Shown piece after piece: positions 55,301 through 62,849 of a DNA stretch of 64,000 bases. A program made the position numbers and the translations under genes. Source of the stretch: Tetracladium setigerum (Eukaryota > Ascomycota > Leotiomycetes > Helotiales); NCBI GenBank assembly GCA_031472005.1, contig PZJY01000002.1:4335263-4399262 (forward strand). The letters run 5' to 3'. The stretch's first letter is position 1, and every line of letters starts with the position of its first letter. The notes under the pieces were generated by a model. That model searched no databases. It worked only from the letters and a program-made list of their open reading frames with translations, and had not been told where the DNA came from.

Positions 55301-56281
55301 GGCTTGGAGCTCTGCAGTTGACTGTCGGTAGAGTGGAGAGAATGAAGAAGGTAGTGGTTCCGTCAGAGTTATCTTATGGTCATAGCGACGATGAGGTGGC
55401 AGTACATCTGATGCTGCCTTAGAGAATACGTCTTTGTATGATTGGTATTCGCGGGGGAGACGCGCCCGTATCAGGGCCGTTGTCTCATCGTCGTCCAGCG
55501 GAGTGTTGGAGATTTCGTTGATGATCCTATCGATTTCGTAGATGCTGGAGATGAAGAACTCTGTACCAGGCTTTTGCATTTGGTAGTGGAAGGAGTTCGC
55601 ACTGACTTCACAAATGGAGAATGAATTAATATTAGGGTGGACTGAACCAGCAGTCCGGGTCGGTTTCGGGGGTGTAACGGTAGGCATCACGCTTACAGGT
55701 GCAGACGATGGGGTGATCAAGGAGTATGGAAGAACAGAAATTGTATTCATTTGAGCTGCCTTCCCCCGTCGTCTGTCATCGTTTGCCATAGCGGTGTCCC
55801 TCCGTAACACGTCCTTCTGAATGGATTTGAATGAGAGTGGTGAAGTGGTAGAAGATAAGGAAATAATCATGTCCTTCCCATAGTATGGGGTAGGTGGTGT
55901 ATCGGACGGCCAAAGGACTTGGTTCTTGACAGGATCGACTTTACATCGAAAGTGCTTGAGCCATTTGTTTCCAATAATTACATCTTGTTGCCCGAGGTCC
56001 AGGATAACGAAGGGGCAGTTCCGGATGCGACGACCATCTACGTGCAGATGCAATCGCATGAACTGATTGACTTTACTCTGGATAGTTGAATTGTAACCCC
56101 GTACTTGTACGGAGTAGGGCAGTTTCTGAACCTTCAAGCCGAGAGCCTGAGCAAGGCTAAGGGCAAATGGCCGGTTCATGAAGAGGTAACCGTTCGCTCC
56201 TGTATCCACCAGAGCCTTGATTTGAACACCGCATCCATTCATAGTCAAAGTCGTACGAATTTGGAAGGGCTCACCTCCCAT
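52346..56281 (-). CDS. pol: Pol polyprotein: protease, RT, RNase H, integrase, chromodomain
   Basis: Uninterrupted 1311-codon frame from 56281; the same frame is open back to the slippery site at 56362. Landmarks: retropepsin LVDTGANGYLF (D26); RT with KLRFCIDFRKLN, FTKLDIRQAFHRIRM and AYLDDIIIYS (about 464); RNase H LETDSSDGVIAGVFS; integrase HHCC finger (HAQVSSAHPS...CQECRFAHP) and DDE core (TMDFKSF, SDRGPQF, TDGQTEIMN); C-terminal chromodomain (KLIRRKLHYQVKWVGYDADP, then TWYPEENF). The chromodomain usually steers integration to heterochromatin, which fits this subtelomeric location. All catalytic residues are present, so the enzyme set looks intact. Confidence 0.95.
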   Translation of the reverse strand: MGGEPFQIRTTLTMNGCGVQIKALVDTGANGYLFMNRPFALSLAQALGLKVQKLPYSVQVRGYNSTIQSKVNQFMRLHLHVDGRRIRNCPFVILDLGQQDVIIGNKWLKHFRCKVDPVKNQVLWPSDTPPTPYYGKDMIISLSSTTSPLSFKSIQKDVLRRDTAMANDDRRRGKAAQMNTISVLPYSLITPSSAPVSVMPTVTPPKPTRTAGSVHPNINSFSICEVSANSFHYQMQKPGTEFFISSIYEIDRIINEISNTPLDDDETTALIRARLPREYQSYKDVFSKAASDVLPPHRRYDHKITLTEPLPSSFSPLYRQSTAELQATKDYLLENLAKGFITDSNSPFASPVLFVKKPHSDKLRFCIDFRKLNALTQSDPYPIPRIDELLSRMGKARIFTKLDIRQAFHRIRMDPESEEMTTFRTRYGTYKCKVLPFGLTNGPATYQRYMNDVLIDYLDDFCSAYLDDIIIYSENVEDHEEHVKKVLIRLRNANLQADIAKSEFSVTKIKYLGFILTTEGLETDPDHTEALRNWKRPTTVTGVKSYLGFCGFYRQFIKDFSRISLPLTKLTRPTVPFVWDDHCATAFEALRQQLLLVQTLHHFQPEHPTKLETDSSDGVIAGVFSQQHRDGNWYPIAFFSHVLVNNEANWEIHDKEMYAIVYGFKKYRPEFMSVQDRIQVYTDHQALQYFMTTKILTAKQVRWMEFLSDFNFQIMYTTGKSNAKADILSRREQDLLIHEQVKIDSRSRVFLGPDRLDPRINTELGQLFVERQQELRINSMELSILPDSESALLQALRDDNRISFTEERATMRKGYTVEDNLLLYHGRLVVRKSTELCTKLIREVHAQVSSAHPSARKTYSLLLAKYYWPDMNQDCKTYVANCQECRFAHPRQTKQQGFLHPLPIPDHPMQHLTMDFKSFPKDKHGFDAILVFMDRLSKECVSIPCHQTTDARAMAQLFIQWIYRFGHTPISIISDRGPQFVSRFWTELCRIIGVQLKLSTAYHKQTDGQTEIMNKYIDQRMRPFINHYQDNWSELLPLMDRVQMTLPHSSIGMTPYRLKYGLDPRTSWDWNTPEPSDPKEKLNYDDAVQLATRMHNAWDLAKANMKRAQERMQRSTDQHRRPVDWEVGDQVYLSTKNLKTDRPSRKLAALWTGPYKILEKVGHSYRLELPANSTIHDVFAPDVLAKHPNNPLPGQEPARPPPDIVQGEQEWEVQEVLASKLIRRKLHYQVKWVGYDADPTWYPEENFEHSPHHIRSFHLAYPVNRDLPVCCPNGYGTGNSTSSSHCKKNEDHCKNAHFDGFRDPAGFLAIK

Positions 56282-56343
56282 GAGAGTGGAGAGGTCAAGG
56301 TCTGATAGATCACATTTGCGTAGGCCCAGGAAGGTGTCTTTAC

Positions 56344-57621
56344 CTAGGCGTCCCCGTTTCCCTCCAGGAACGCATCAACTTCGGCTTCGTGGTCGAATTC
56401 TTCCTGTGGTTCGTCGTCCCCAACATCCTCTTGGATCTCTTTGATTGAGGGCTTGGATGGACAGTTGGCGGCCCAATGGCCGACTTTACCGCAGTGGAAG
56501 CACGGGGAGGAATCAGCTGGAGCCTTGGTTTCGGGCTTGTTCCGGTCTGTGCTCGGACCTGTTCGTTGGAAAGCTTGGTTGGGAAGAGGCACGGTAGTGT
56601 TCGGTCTTGATGACAGAATTGGGTTGTATTTGCGAACCGGTGGATTGGAGACGGGCCTGTTACTGGCCGGAAACTTGAGGAGTCCGCGGGGAGCAGTTGG
56701 TATACTGGATTTAGCAACTGAATTGGAGAGTTCAAAATTGTGCCGGCGCTCCTTGTCAATGCTCATGAGATCAGCTGTCATGAGAGTCAAGCTACCGTTC
56801 CATGCCAGTTTGTTCACCGTAGCTTGGCTTCTCAAGGATGGAGTGATTTTCTTCCACATATAGTAAAAGAGTTCTGAATTCGGCACTTGGCCGCGCAGCG
56901 CCATGCTAATGAATCTGGCTCTGAACTCACCGAATGTCTCTTGAGCATGCCCCTTGTCTGCCATGTGCATAGCATCAAAAGCGTTACGGGCATCTTCGGT
57001 CTCATAGCCAGTGAGGAAGAATGATCTAAGGTCATTCATCATTTCGACCTCGTTCTTGTAGTCTTGACTGGGAGTATCGGACTGGTAACGGGGCTCCAGG
57101 TACGTACGTGCTAGTCCTTTGGTACATCCCCAGATGAGGGCTTTGCGAGTAGCAGTCGAATCGTAGTGGTCAGCGTTGATGTCCAATCGGTCCTTGATGG
57201 ATATCTGCCACTGTCTATACGTGGGGTCGTGACCATCGTCTAGTGGTTCGAATTTCTCAGTAAGCTTAGTTTTGTGGGAGGCCCTGTTTCGGTCGCCTTC
57301 CGGGGTAGCTCCTGGGGTTCTTGAAACAGCAGGTCGTTCGACAGTGACCTCCTCGTTGATGCTTTCCTCTCGAATCCTGGCAGCGAAGCGCGATTCTGCT
57401 TCCGGAGTCTCGATAGACGTCCGTAAGGGGCCAGCACCAGGAGCTCCAGAAGGGCCAGTGTACCCCGGAGGATGGTTGGTTACAGATTCAGTTCGAGAAT
57501 CCTGTCGAAGTTCATTATTTATAGTCTTCTTTAGCTCGGCTAATTGGCGCTGAGTATCAGCGCGAAGCTCCCGATTCTGAGCTTCCATCTGCCGCATAAA
57601 GCTCTGGATTTGACCACTCAT
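56344..57621 (-). CDS. gag: Gag polyprotein with CCHC zinc knuckle
   Basis: ATG 57621, 425 residues. Starts with a coiled-coil-like helix (MSGQIQSFMRQMEAQNRELR), then a capsid region (EKFEPLDDGHDPTYRQWQIS, FRARFISMALRGQVPNSELF), and near residue 375 a CCHC knuckle (CFHCGKVGHWAANC) followed by an acidic tail. It ends at TAG 56344. The last codons include a GGGAAAC slippery heptamer, so pol is made as a -1 fusion. The stop of an upstream 60-codon acidic frame (57800-57618, MATDTNTTDTKATEMSTNQP) overlaps this ATG as ATGA. The real Gag may include that acidic N-terminus through a one-base change or through reinitiation. Confidence 0.85.
   Translation of the reverse strand: MSGQIQSFMRQMEAQNRELRADTQRQLAELKKTINNELRQDSRTESVTNHPPGYTGPSGAPGAGPLRTSIETPEAESRFAARIREESINEEVTVERPAVSRTPGATPEGDRNRASHKTKLTEKFEPLDDGHDPTYRQWQISIKDRLDINADHYDSTATRKALIWGCTKGLARTYLEPRYQSDTPSQDYKNEVEMMNDLRSFFLTGYETEDARNAFDAMHMADKGHAQETFGEFRARFISMALRGQVPNSELFYYMWKKITPSLRSQATVNKLAWNGSLTLMTADLMSIDKERRHNFELSNSVAKSSIPTAPRGLLKFPASNRPVSNPPVRKYNPILSSRPNTTVPLPNQAFQRTGPSTDRNKPETKAPADSSPCFHCGKVGHWAANCPSKPSIKEIQEDVGDDEPQEEFDHEAEVDAFLEGNGDA
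56356..56362 (-). promoter_or_regulatory. -1 ribosomal frameshift heptamer GGGAAAC
   Basis: In the gag zero frame it reads G-GGA-AAC. A -1 slip gives AAA CGG GGA CGC..., which is the pol frame and is open to 52346. The gag stop lies four codons downstream. The XXXYYYZ form is canonical. Confidence 0.8.
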
Positions 57622-57800
57622 TTGCTGAAAGAAGGCTTCTTGATTGGTGAGTTTCTTCTTCCCTTTCCTTTGGCTCGCCTTTCGTTACCGGAACCGGCGC
57701 TCTCCTGGCCCGAAGATTCCTCTGGTCGTTCTTCGTCACTTGGCTGGTTGGTCGACATCTCGGTAGCCTTGGTGTCGGTAGTATTGGTGTCGGTGGCCAC
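57622..57800 (-). CDS. Acidic 60-codon frame before gag (uORF or Gag N-terminus)
   Basis: MATDTNTTDTKATEMSTNQP and following Glu/Ser-rich, then Arg/Lys-rich. Its TGA overlaps the gag ATG by ATGA. One missing base in the AAAGGGAAGAAGAAA run would fuse it to gag. Confidence 0.45.
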
Positions 57801-58220
57801 CGGCCGCGGTGCTCAGTTGAAGCTGGAGGGGAGTGATAGTTGGTGGTGGTCGTTGGGAAGTGGTGGGAGGTTGGTATTTATACCGGGTGGGATACTAGTG
57901 TCTTCCGGATGACTTTTAGATTAGTCAACACTTAGTACTGTTACAGTTTCCTCTGCACAGGGGTTGTTGGAGTCTCTCGGAGCGCAGTCGATACGTTCCT
58001 ACTCCCTTGACGCAGCGAGTTCTCGGAAGTCGCTCGCTCGATTTTACCAGCTGCCGGTGCTGATATCAAACCCTGATATCACTGGTTGTCCAGGTGGTCT
58101 CTGATTACCTGGCTCTTCGCAACTTCACCGGAAGGGGTCCGTTACCTGGGTGAAAGGTATTATTGGATATTCCGATGAAGTCGCTGGTTGAGATATATGA
58201 AAGCCGTCACCGGCGGAGTC
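57801..58220 (-). other. Retrotransposon 5' untranslated leader
   Basis: Non-coding region between the PBS and the first gag-related ATG. No frame or repeat seen. Confidence 0.5.
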
Positions 58221-58236
58221 GAGTTTTCTTCTTTTA
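58221..58236 (-). promoter_or_regulatory. Self-priming primer-binding site
   Basis: Immediately downstream of the 5' LTR the minus strand reads TAAAAGAAGAAAACTC. Fourteen bases (AAAAGAAGAAAACT) are exactly complementary to AGTTTTCTTCTTTT inside the LTR (58343-58356), which lies at the predicted transcript start. No TGG-type tRNA PBS is present. Confidence 0.75.
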
Positions 58237-58535
58237 TGTAACGGCACTGTTCACCGGTACGATCACGTAATCAAAGCAGGGATGTATGGTGATATATGCT
58301 AGTGAATGATGATCGGTCGTAACAATAGGCTCTAATACTAAGAAAAGAAGAAAACTACCGATCAATAAGTGGCTAGAGGCCGGGCTATATACATGTCCGT
58401 AACAAGGCCGTAAGGCATCCGTAACTTCCAGGCCATCAAGTGCTCCTGCTTGTGCATCGGGACTAGTCCGCAACTGGCCCGGTACTGGTGCGATCCTGGT
58501 GGTCACGTGTGGGTCATGTGTTGATGGTCATCACA
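58237..58535 (-). repeat. 5' LTR (right), 299 bp
   Basis: Promoter LTR for gag-pol. Minus-strand TATATA is at 58391-58386. The predicted transcript start (AGTTTTCTTC...) near 58356 is 30-35 nt downstream, which makes U3 about 58535-58357. Confidence 0.9.
58386..58391 (-). promoter_or_regulatory. LTR TATA box
   Basis: TATATA 30-35 nt upstream of the LTR sequence that pairs with the PBS. Confidence 0.65.
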
Positions 58536-58540
58536 TATAA
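58536..58540. other. Target-site duplication TATAA (right)
   Basis: Same five bases as 50370-50374. Confidence 0.9.
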
Positions 58541-59045
58541 GCGCTTAGGCGGCTATAATAGCGGCAAGGTGGTAAGGGAAGAGGTAGTGAGAGTGAGTGT
58601 TGGCCAGGTGGTGAGTGTTTAGGTGATAGGTAGAGTGATCGATCGAAGTAGTGATAATGGTGGTGAATTAAGGGGGGAGAGAGGTAGTGAGAGTGATTAA
58701 GTAAGTGATTAGGTAAGTGATAAGGTGAGTGATAAAGTGAGGTGGTAGCACTTAAGTACGATCGGCGATAGAGGCGGCTGCCGATGCTCTAAATTGAGTG
58801 AGCGTAAGCGCTATATTAATGCTAAGCCAATTAGCGCTTGCCGGACCGAGGAGTTTCTGGAACTCCTGGAAGGTAGCTGCTATATCCTTTTCCATTAGGC
58901 CACCGGCCGAGAAGATAATCGGGCTAAAAGAAGCGCCTAGCGCCTTATACTTAAGCCGTTTAGCGTTTGCCGCTTCGGTAAGCGAAGCGTACGGGTCCTC
59001 CCGGGCCGAGTCCTTATTCACTGCTACGACCTGGACATCATAGTG
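58536..59045 (-). mobile_element. Non-LTR retrotransposon copy A, 5'-truncated body with endonuclease-type domain
   Basis: Continues the 50228-50374 fragment after the LTR element. The minus frame 59045-58752 reads DVQVVAVNKDSAREDPYASL and ANAKRLKYKALGASFSPIIF...SAGG. This fits the restriction-like-endonuclease pattern D-V-x-V-V...K..KY.....F.P....GG of R2/CRE/NeSL-type elements. The frame is intact to its stop. Homology to copy B ends abruptly at about 59045, in the middle of RHYYDVQ, which is a typical 5' truncation from incomplete target-primed reverse transcription. Confidence 0.65.
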
Positions 59046-59911
59046 TAGTGGTGAGGAATGGGAAGAGGGAGTGAGGAAGGGAGCTGTGGGAGCTAGACTT
59101 CAGGTAGATAGTTTTTCCGTTCCGGCCTAGGAATATATATTCTTTATATATAGTATAACCACCCCTTTTAATAGGAAAGGTAGGCTACCGAGAATAAACA
59201 CCTTTTCGGCCTCATTTTGATTTATACGCTAGCAGGAGCTAATTGTAAGAAGTCGAGTGCTATTTCCCTTATTAAATATTAACTAGCTTTAATATCTTAC
59301 CCCTCTAATGCTATCTCCTTAATTATAGTACGACCGACATTTACTATTTATATTAATAACTTACGTAAGGAGTCTCTAATTAATCTTTATTAATAAGGAA
59401 GTAAAGGAAAGTAAAAGGAGAAAGCTATTAATATTTAAGAGGGACTAGTAGTCTAATAAGCAAATGCTATATTCCTAAGCGAGTTATATTTAGGTCCCGC
59501 TATATTATATTTACGCTAAGACCTTATTAGAATTTCGGAATTTAATTTACTTTTAATTCTAAGGAAGCCATTCTTAAAAAGCGACCGATACGCTTTAGAT
59601 TATCGCTTAAATTAATCTTAAAACGTAAACTTAGCGTGTTCTAATCGTAATTAAGTCGCTATCGCTTTTTAGTGAGGAAGTGGCCGACTATTCTTAAAAG
59701 CGTAATCTAGGACACCCGTGATTACTCTTAATATATCGCGATAATAAACTCCTTTCCCTTTAACTTTTATTTATAATTTTAAAGAAGCTATTCTTAAAAA
59801 GCGACTAATACGCTTTAAATTATTACTCGAATTAATCTTAAAACGTAAACTTAACGTGTTTTAATCGTAATTAAGTCGCTATCGCTTTTTAATAAGGAAG
59901 TGGCTTAGGAT
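59046..59911. repeat. AT-rich subtelomeric repeat with ~219-bp tandem duplication
   Basis: Contains two diverged copies of a block (about 59541-59690 and 59757-59907) sharing TTCTTAAAAAGCGAC, CGTAAACTTA and TAATTAAGTCGCTATCGCTT. Also contains the GTCTAATAAGCAAATGC segment seen at 50172. Very TA-rich, as expected after repeat-induced mutation. Confidence 0.65.
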
Positions 59912-60244
59912 CAGGGTTTAGGGTGGGTTCATTCTGACTAACTAAGCTATCCTGCTCACGTGCTCTATATAAGGAAAAGAGAGGGACTAATATACATAAG
60001 GTGAAGTGTTAATAAAGGTAAAGGTAAGAGGTAAGATAAAGGAAGTGAACGTGAGAAGTAAAAGAGAGTGGCTAAGGCTTAAAAGCGCTTAGGCGGCTAT
60101 AATAGCGGTAAAGAGGTAAGGGAAGAGGTGGTGAGAGTAAGTGTTAGCCAGGTAATAAGTGTTTAAGTGGTAAGTGGAGTGATCGGTCGAAGTGAAGGTA
60201 GTGGTGGTGGATTAAAGGGGGAGAGAGGTAGTAAGGGTGATTAA

Positions 60245-60600
60245 GTGAGTAATAAGGTGAGGTGGTGTCACTTAAGTACGATCCGCGATAAAGGCGGCTG
60301 CCGATGCTCTGAATTAAGTGAGCGTAAGCGCTATATTAATACTAAGCTAATAAGCGCTTGCCGGGCCGAGGAGCTTCTAGAACTCTTGGAAGGTAGTTAC
60401 CGTATCCTTCTCTATAAGGCCACCTGCCGAGAGGATGATCGGGCTAAAAGAAGCGCCTAGCGCCTTATACTTAAGCCGTTTAGCGTTTACCGCTTCGGTG
60501 AGCGTTGCGTACGGGTCCTCCCGGCCGAGTCCTTATTCACTGCTACGACCTGGACGTCATAGTAGTGCCGTTTAGCCCCTAATAGCACTGAGAAGTCGGC
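60245..60600 (-). pseudogene. Endonuclease-type domain of copy B, frame broken
   Basis: ADFSVLLGAKRHYYDVQVVA then VNKDSA, after which one base is missing relative to copy A (GCCGG versus GCCCGG). The rest matches copy A out of frame. Confidence 0.6.
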
Positions 60601-60782
60601 TCTAAGGTCAGTGGCAGAGGTGGTGGCAGTAGTGGTAGGAGTGGAGGTGGTGGCACTAGTGGCAGTGGTGGTAGGAGTGGAAGTGGTGGCACTAGTGGCA
60701 GTGGTGGTGGCAGAGGAGGGAGGGGCGGCAGTAGTAGCGGCTAGGGCGTCTGGGGCGTTAAAGGCGGCTTTCGGTTCAGAGA

Positions 60783-61019
60783 TTACTTTAAGATCATCCC
60801 GGCTAAAGAGTGTTTTAATAAATACACGGGTGATTTCGTTATAACGGCTATCCAGCGTCTAAGAGCCGCTCGGCAAACGTCTTCGTGTCCGATAATCGGG
60901 TAGGCGCCACAAGCGCTACAAGGTGACTTCGGGCTTTTATAAGGGAGTAAGAGCCTTAACCGAAGGGCCTCTACCGTTTCAGGGTCGGGCATCCGGTGAT
61001 TCTTATTAATGGGAAGCAC
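60783..61019 (-). pseudogene. CCHC finger region of copy B
   Basis: LPINKNHRMPDPETVEALRL then PCSACGAYPIIGHEDVCRAA, that is C-x2-C-x7-H-x4-C. The position between RT and the endonuclease-type domain is as in R2-like elements. Confidence 0.6.
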
Positions 61020-61446
61020 CCGGAGCCACTACCGACTAAGGTAACTAACGTTCTCAATCCGGGCCCGTTTCTATTCAGTACTAAGTGTCTATAAGAGGGC
61101 ACTTAATACCACCTTATTTATAGTATTTAAGACCTCCTTAGCTAAGTCTTAGCACGTGATATATTAGAAGTGGAAAGAGCGGTAAATGCTTAAAATAAGC
61201 GGTTTTAACGCGAGTGTAACGGCATCGTATAAGCTATATGATAAGAGGGCATGCCGGGGAAGTCTAAGGCCCCCGTCACGGGCCGGCACGTGAAGGATGC
61301 CAAAGGTAAAACCGGGGTGGAAGCCAGGTGATCGAGAGGCTATAGCGGCTATAGCGTCCTAGATTAAGTGATCGGCACTCGACCAGAGGTCGCCGAGGCC
61401 TTCGGGGGAAAGCTGTCGAAAGAGGTGGCGTAGTAAGAGGTGTACG

Positions 61447-62600
61447 CTACCCCGAGGAGGAGGAGGAGGCATATTGTTTAAGGAGGTCGGCTATAGCGGC
61501 TATAGCGGCTTTTAGCTTAGCGATTTTAGCCGAGAGGAAGGTGCGTCGAAGGTGAAGAGGTCCGAGGAAGGAGCTTAAGGTATCGAGGCCATTATGCCGG
61601 TAGTAATCGATCGAGTGGTCGGCCGACTTAATAAGGTTTAAGGTAACCGGTGAACCGATAAGTGCACTAGCAGCCACTGGTAAAAGTGGGTCCGAGGTCC
61701 TCCCAAGGATATAAATATCGTCGAGGTAAGCTGTAATAGTGGCCGTAAGGAGGCGTGATTAGAGGTGTTCGAGGGTAAGTCGAATAGCTAAGGAGAAGAG
61801 GAGAGCAGCAATAGGATCACCCTGCCGGACACCCTGAGCACTAGCAAGGAGGTGGCCAGAGTGGGTCACTAGGGCAGAGGGCTGGTTATAAGCCCACTTA
61901 GCGGCTCGGTAGAAGGTGGGGGCGTATTTAGCGACTAAGGCGGCAACCGATACTCTATTAATAGAGTTAAAAGCGTTCGTGAGGTCTAAGGAAGCGATTC
62001 GGTCCACATTAGAAGCGTTCGGGCCAGAGATAACTTCCTCGAGGATAAATATAATAGGTTCGACCCCACCGGTGCTATTCACTCCTAGCTGGTTCGGTAA
62101 AAGCATAGAACGCTTAAAGTGGGTGGTAAGAATCGCTTTTAAGGCCACTCGGTAAATCATATCACCGACGGCTATCGGTCGAATACCACCCCCTTTCTTC
62201 TCGAATCCGATTAAGCGAGAGGCATAGAGGAGGGCATTACCAGGGGCCGTACCCTGACGAATCATATCGGCTAGCAAGCGGAGGCTTTTACTACTGACTA
62301 CTTTTAATGCCGTAGTGAGGTCACGTGATCGAGAAGTGGCCGGGACCAGCCACTTAGGCCAGGGGCCTTCTCTCGGCTAATAGAGTGAATAGCAGCATCG
62401 ATATCGTCAATATCGATCACCTGGCCAGGTCGAGGGTTAGCCGTGCCGAAAGGATTATCCGGGCCGATCGGGTGCTTTAAGTAAAGGGTGTTTAAGGTGT
62501 CCGGAGTGTCTGGGGCGATAAGCGAGGGTTTTAGAAGCGCCTTAGACGCCTTACCGAGGTAGCCTTATTCTAATAGCTTAATAACGCGCTTAATCGGGGA
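61447..62600 (-). pseudogene. Reverse transcriptase of non-LTR element
   Basis: Reads SREKAPGLSGWSRPLLDH, then (after a one-base shift near 62310) LLADMIRQGTAPGNALLYAS, GGGIRPIAVGDMIYRVALKA, LLPNQLGVNSTGGVE, RIASLDLTNAFNSINRVSVA (motif A, D), AQGVRQGDPIAALLFSLAIR (motif B), an in-frame TAA, then TAYLDDIYILGR (motif C, YLDD) and VTLNLIKSADHSID (motif D region). Upstream (about 62570) another TAA interrupts EQGYLGKASKALLK-like sequence. RT motifs are well preserved apart from stops that fit C-to-T change. Confidence 0.75.
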
Positions 62601-62849
62601 CTCTAAGGGAGTAGAGGGTGAGGTGAAGTCGAGGGGAGTAGAGTCGGGGAGAGGTGGTCGGATCGAGGGGTACGCATTTAAGGTGGCCGGGAGGTTCCCC
62701 TTAATAAGTGCTATACCGAGGATTCGAGGGAGGAGGAGGAAGTCAAGGAGAGTCTTCTTAAAGGGCTTAGCGATAAAGGCTTTAGCGCATCGGTCGGCAG
62801 CGGCAATAAAAATCGAGGCCTAGCGTGCTTAGAGCCGCTTTTCCGGTAT

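Larger units (their letters stand above)
50375..58535 (-). mobile_element. Ty3/Gypsy chromovirus retrotransposon, 8161 bp, complete
   Basis: Two 299-bp LTRs that look identical (TG...CA), a 5-bp TATAA duplication, and gag and pol on the minus strand. Pol order is protease, RT, RNase H, integrase, chromodomain (Ty3/Gypsy, chromovirus). A polypurine tract lies next to the 3' LTR and a self-complementary PBS next to the 5' LTR. Identical LTRs suggest recent insertion. It carries an extra antisense spliced gene between pol and the 3' LTR. The host site is the 3' region of a non-LTR element. Copy B of that element at about 60080 shows the unoccupied site (GGCTTAAAAGCGC instead of GGCTTATAA...TATAAGCGC). 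Confidence 0.95.

Noticed and set aside
58680..58745. GTGATTAAGTAAGTGAT-type short repeats as splice sites
   Set aside because: Degenerate purine-rich repeats in the retrotransposon 3' UTR; no exon structure around them.
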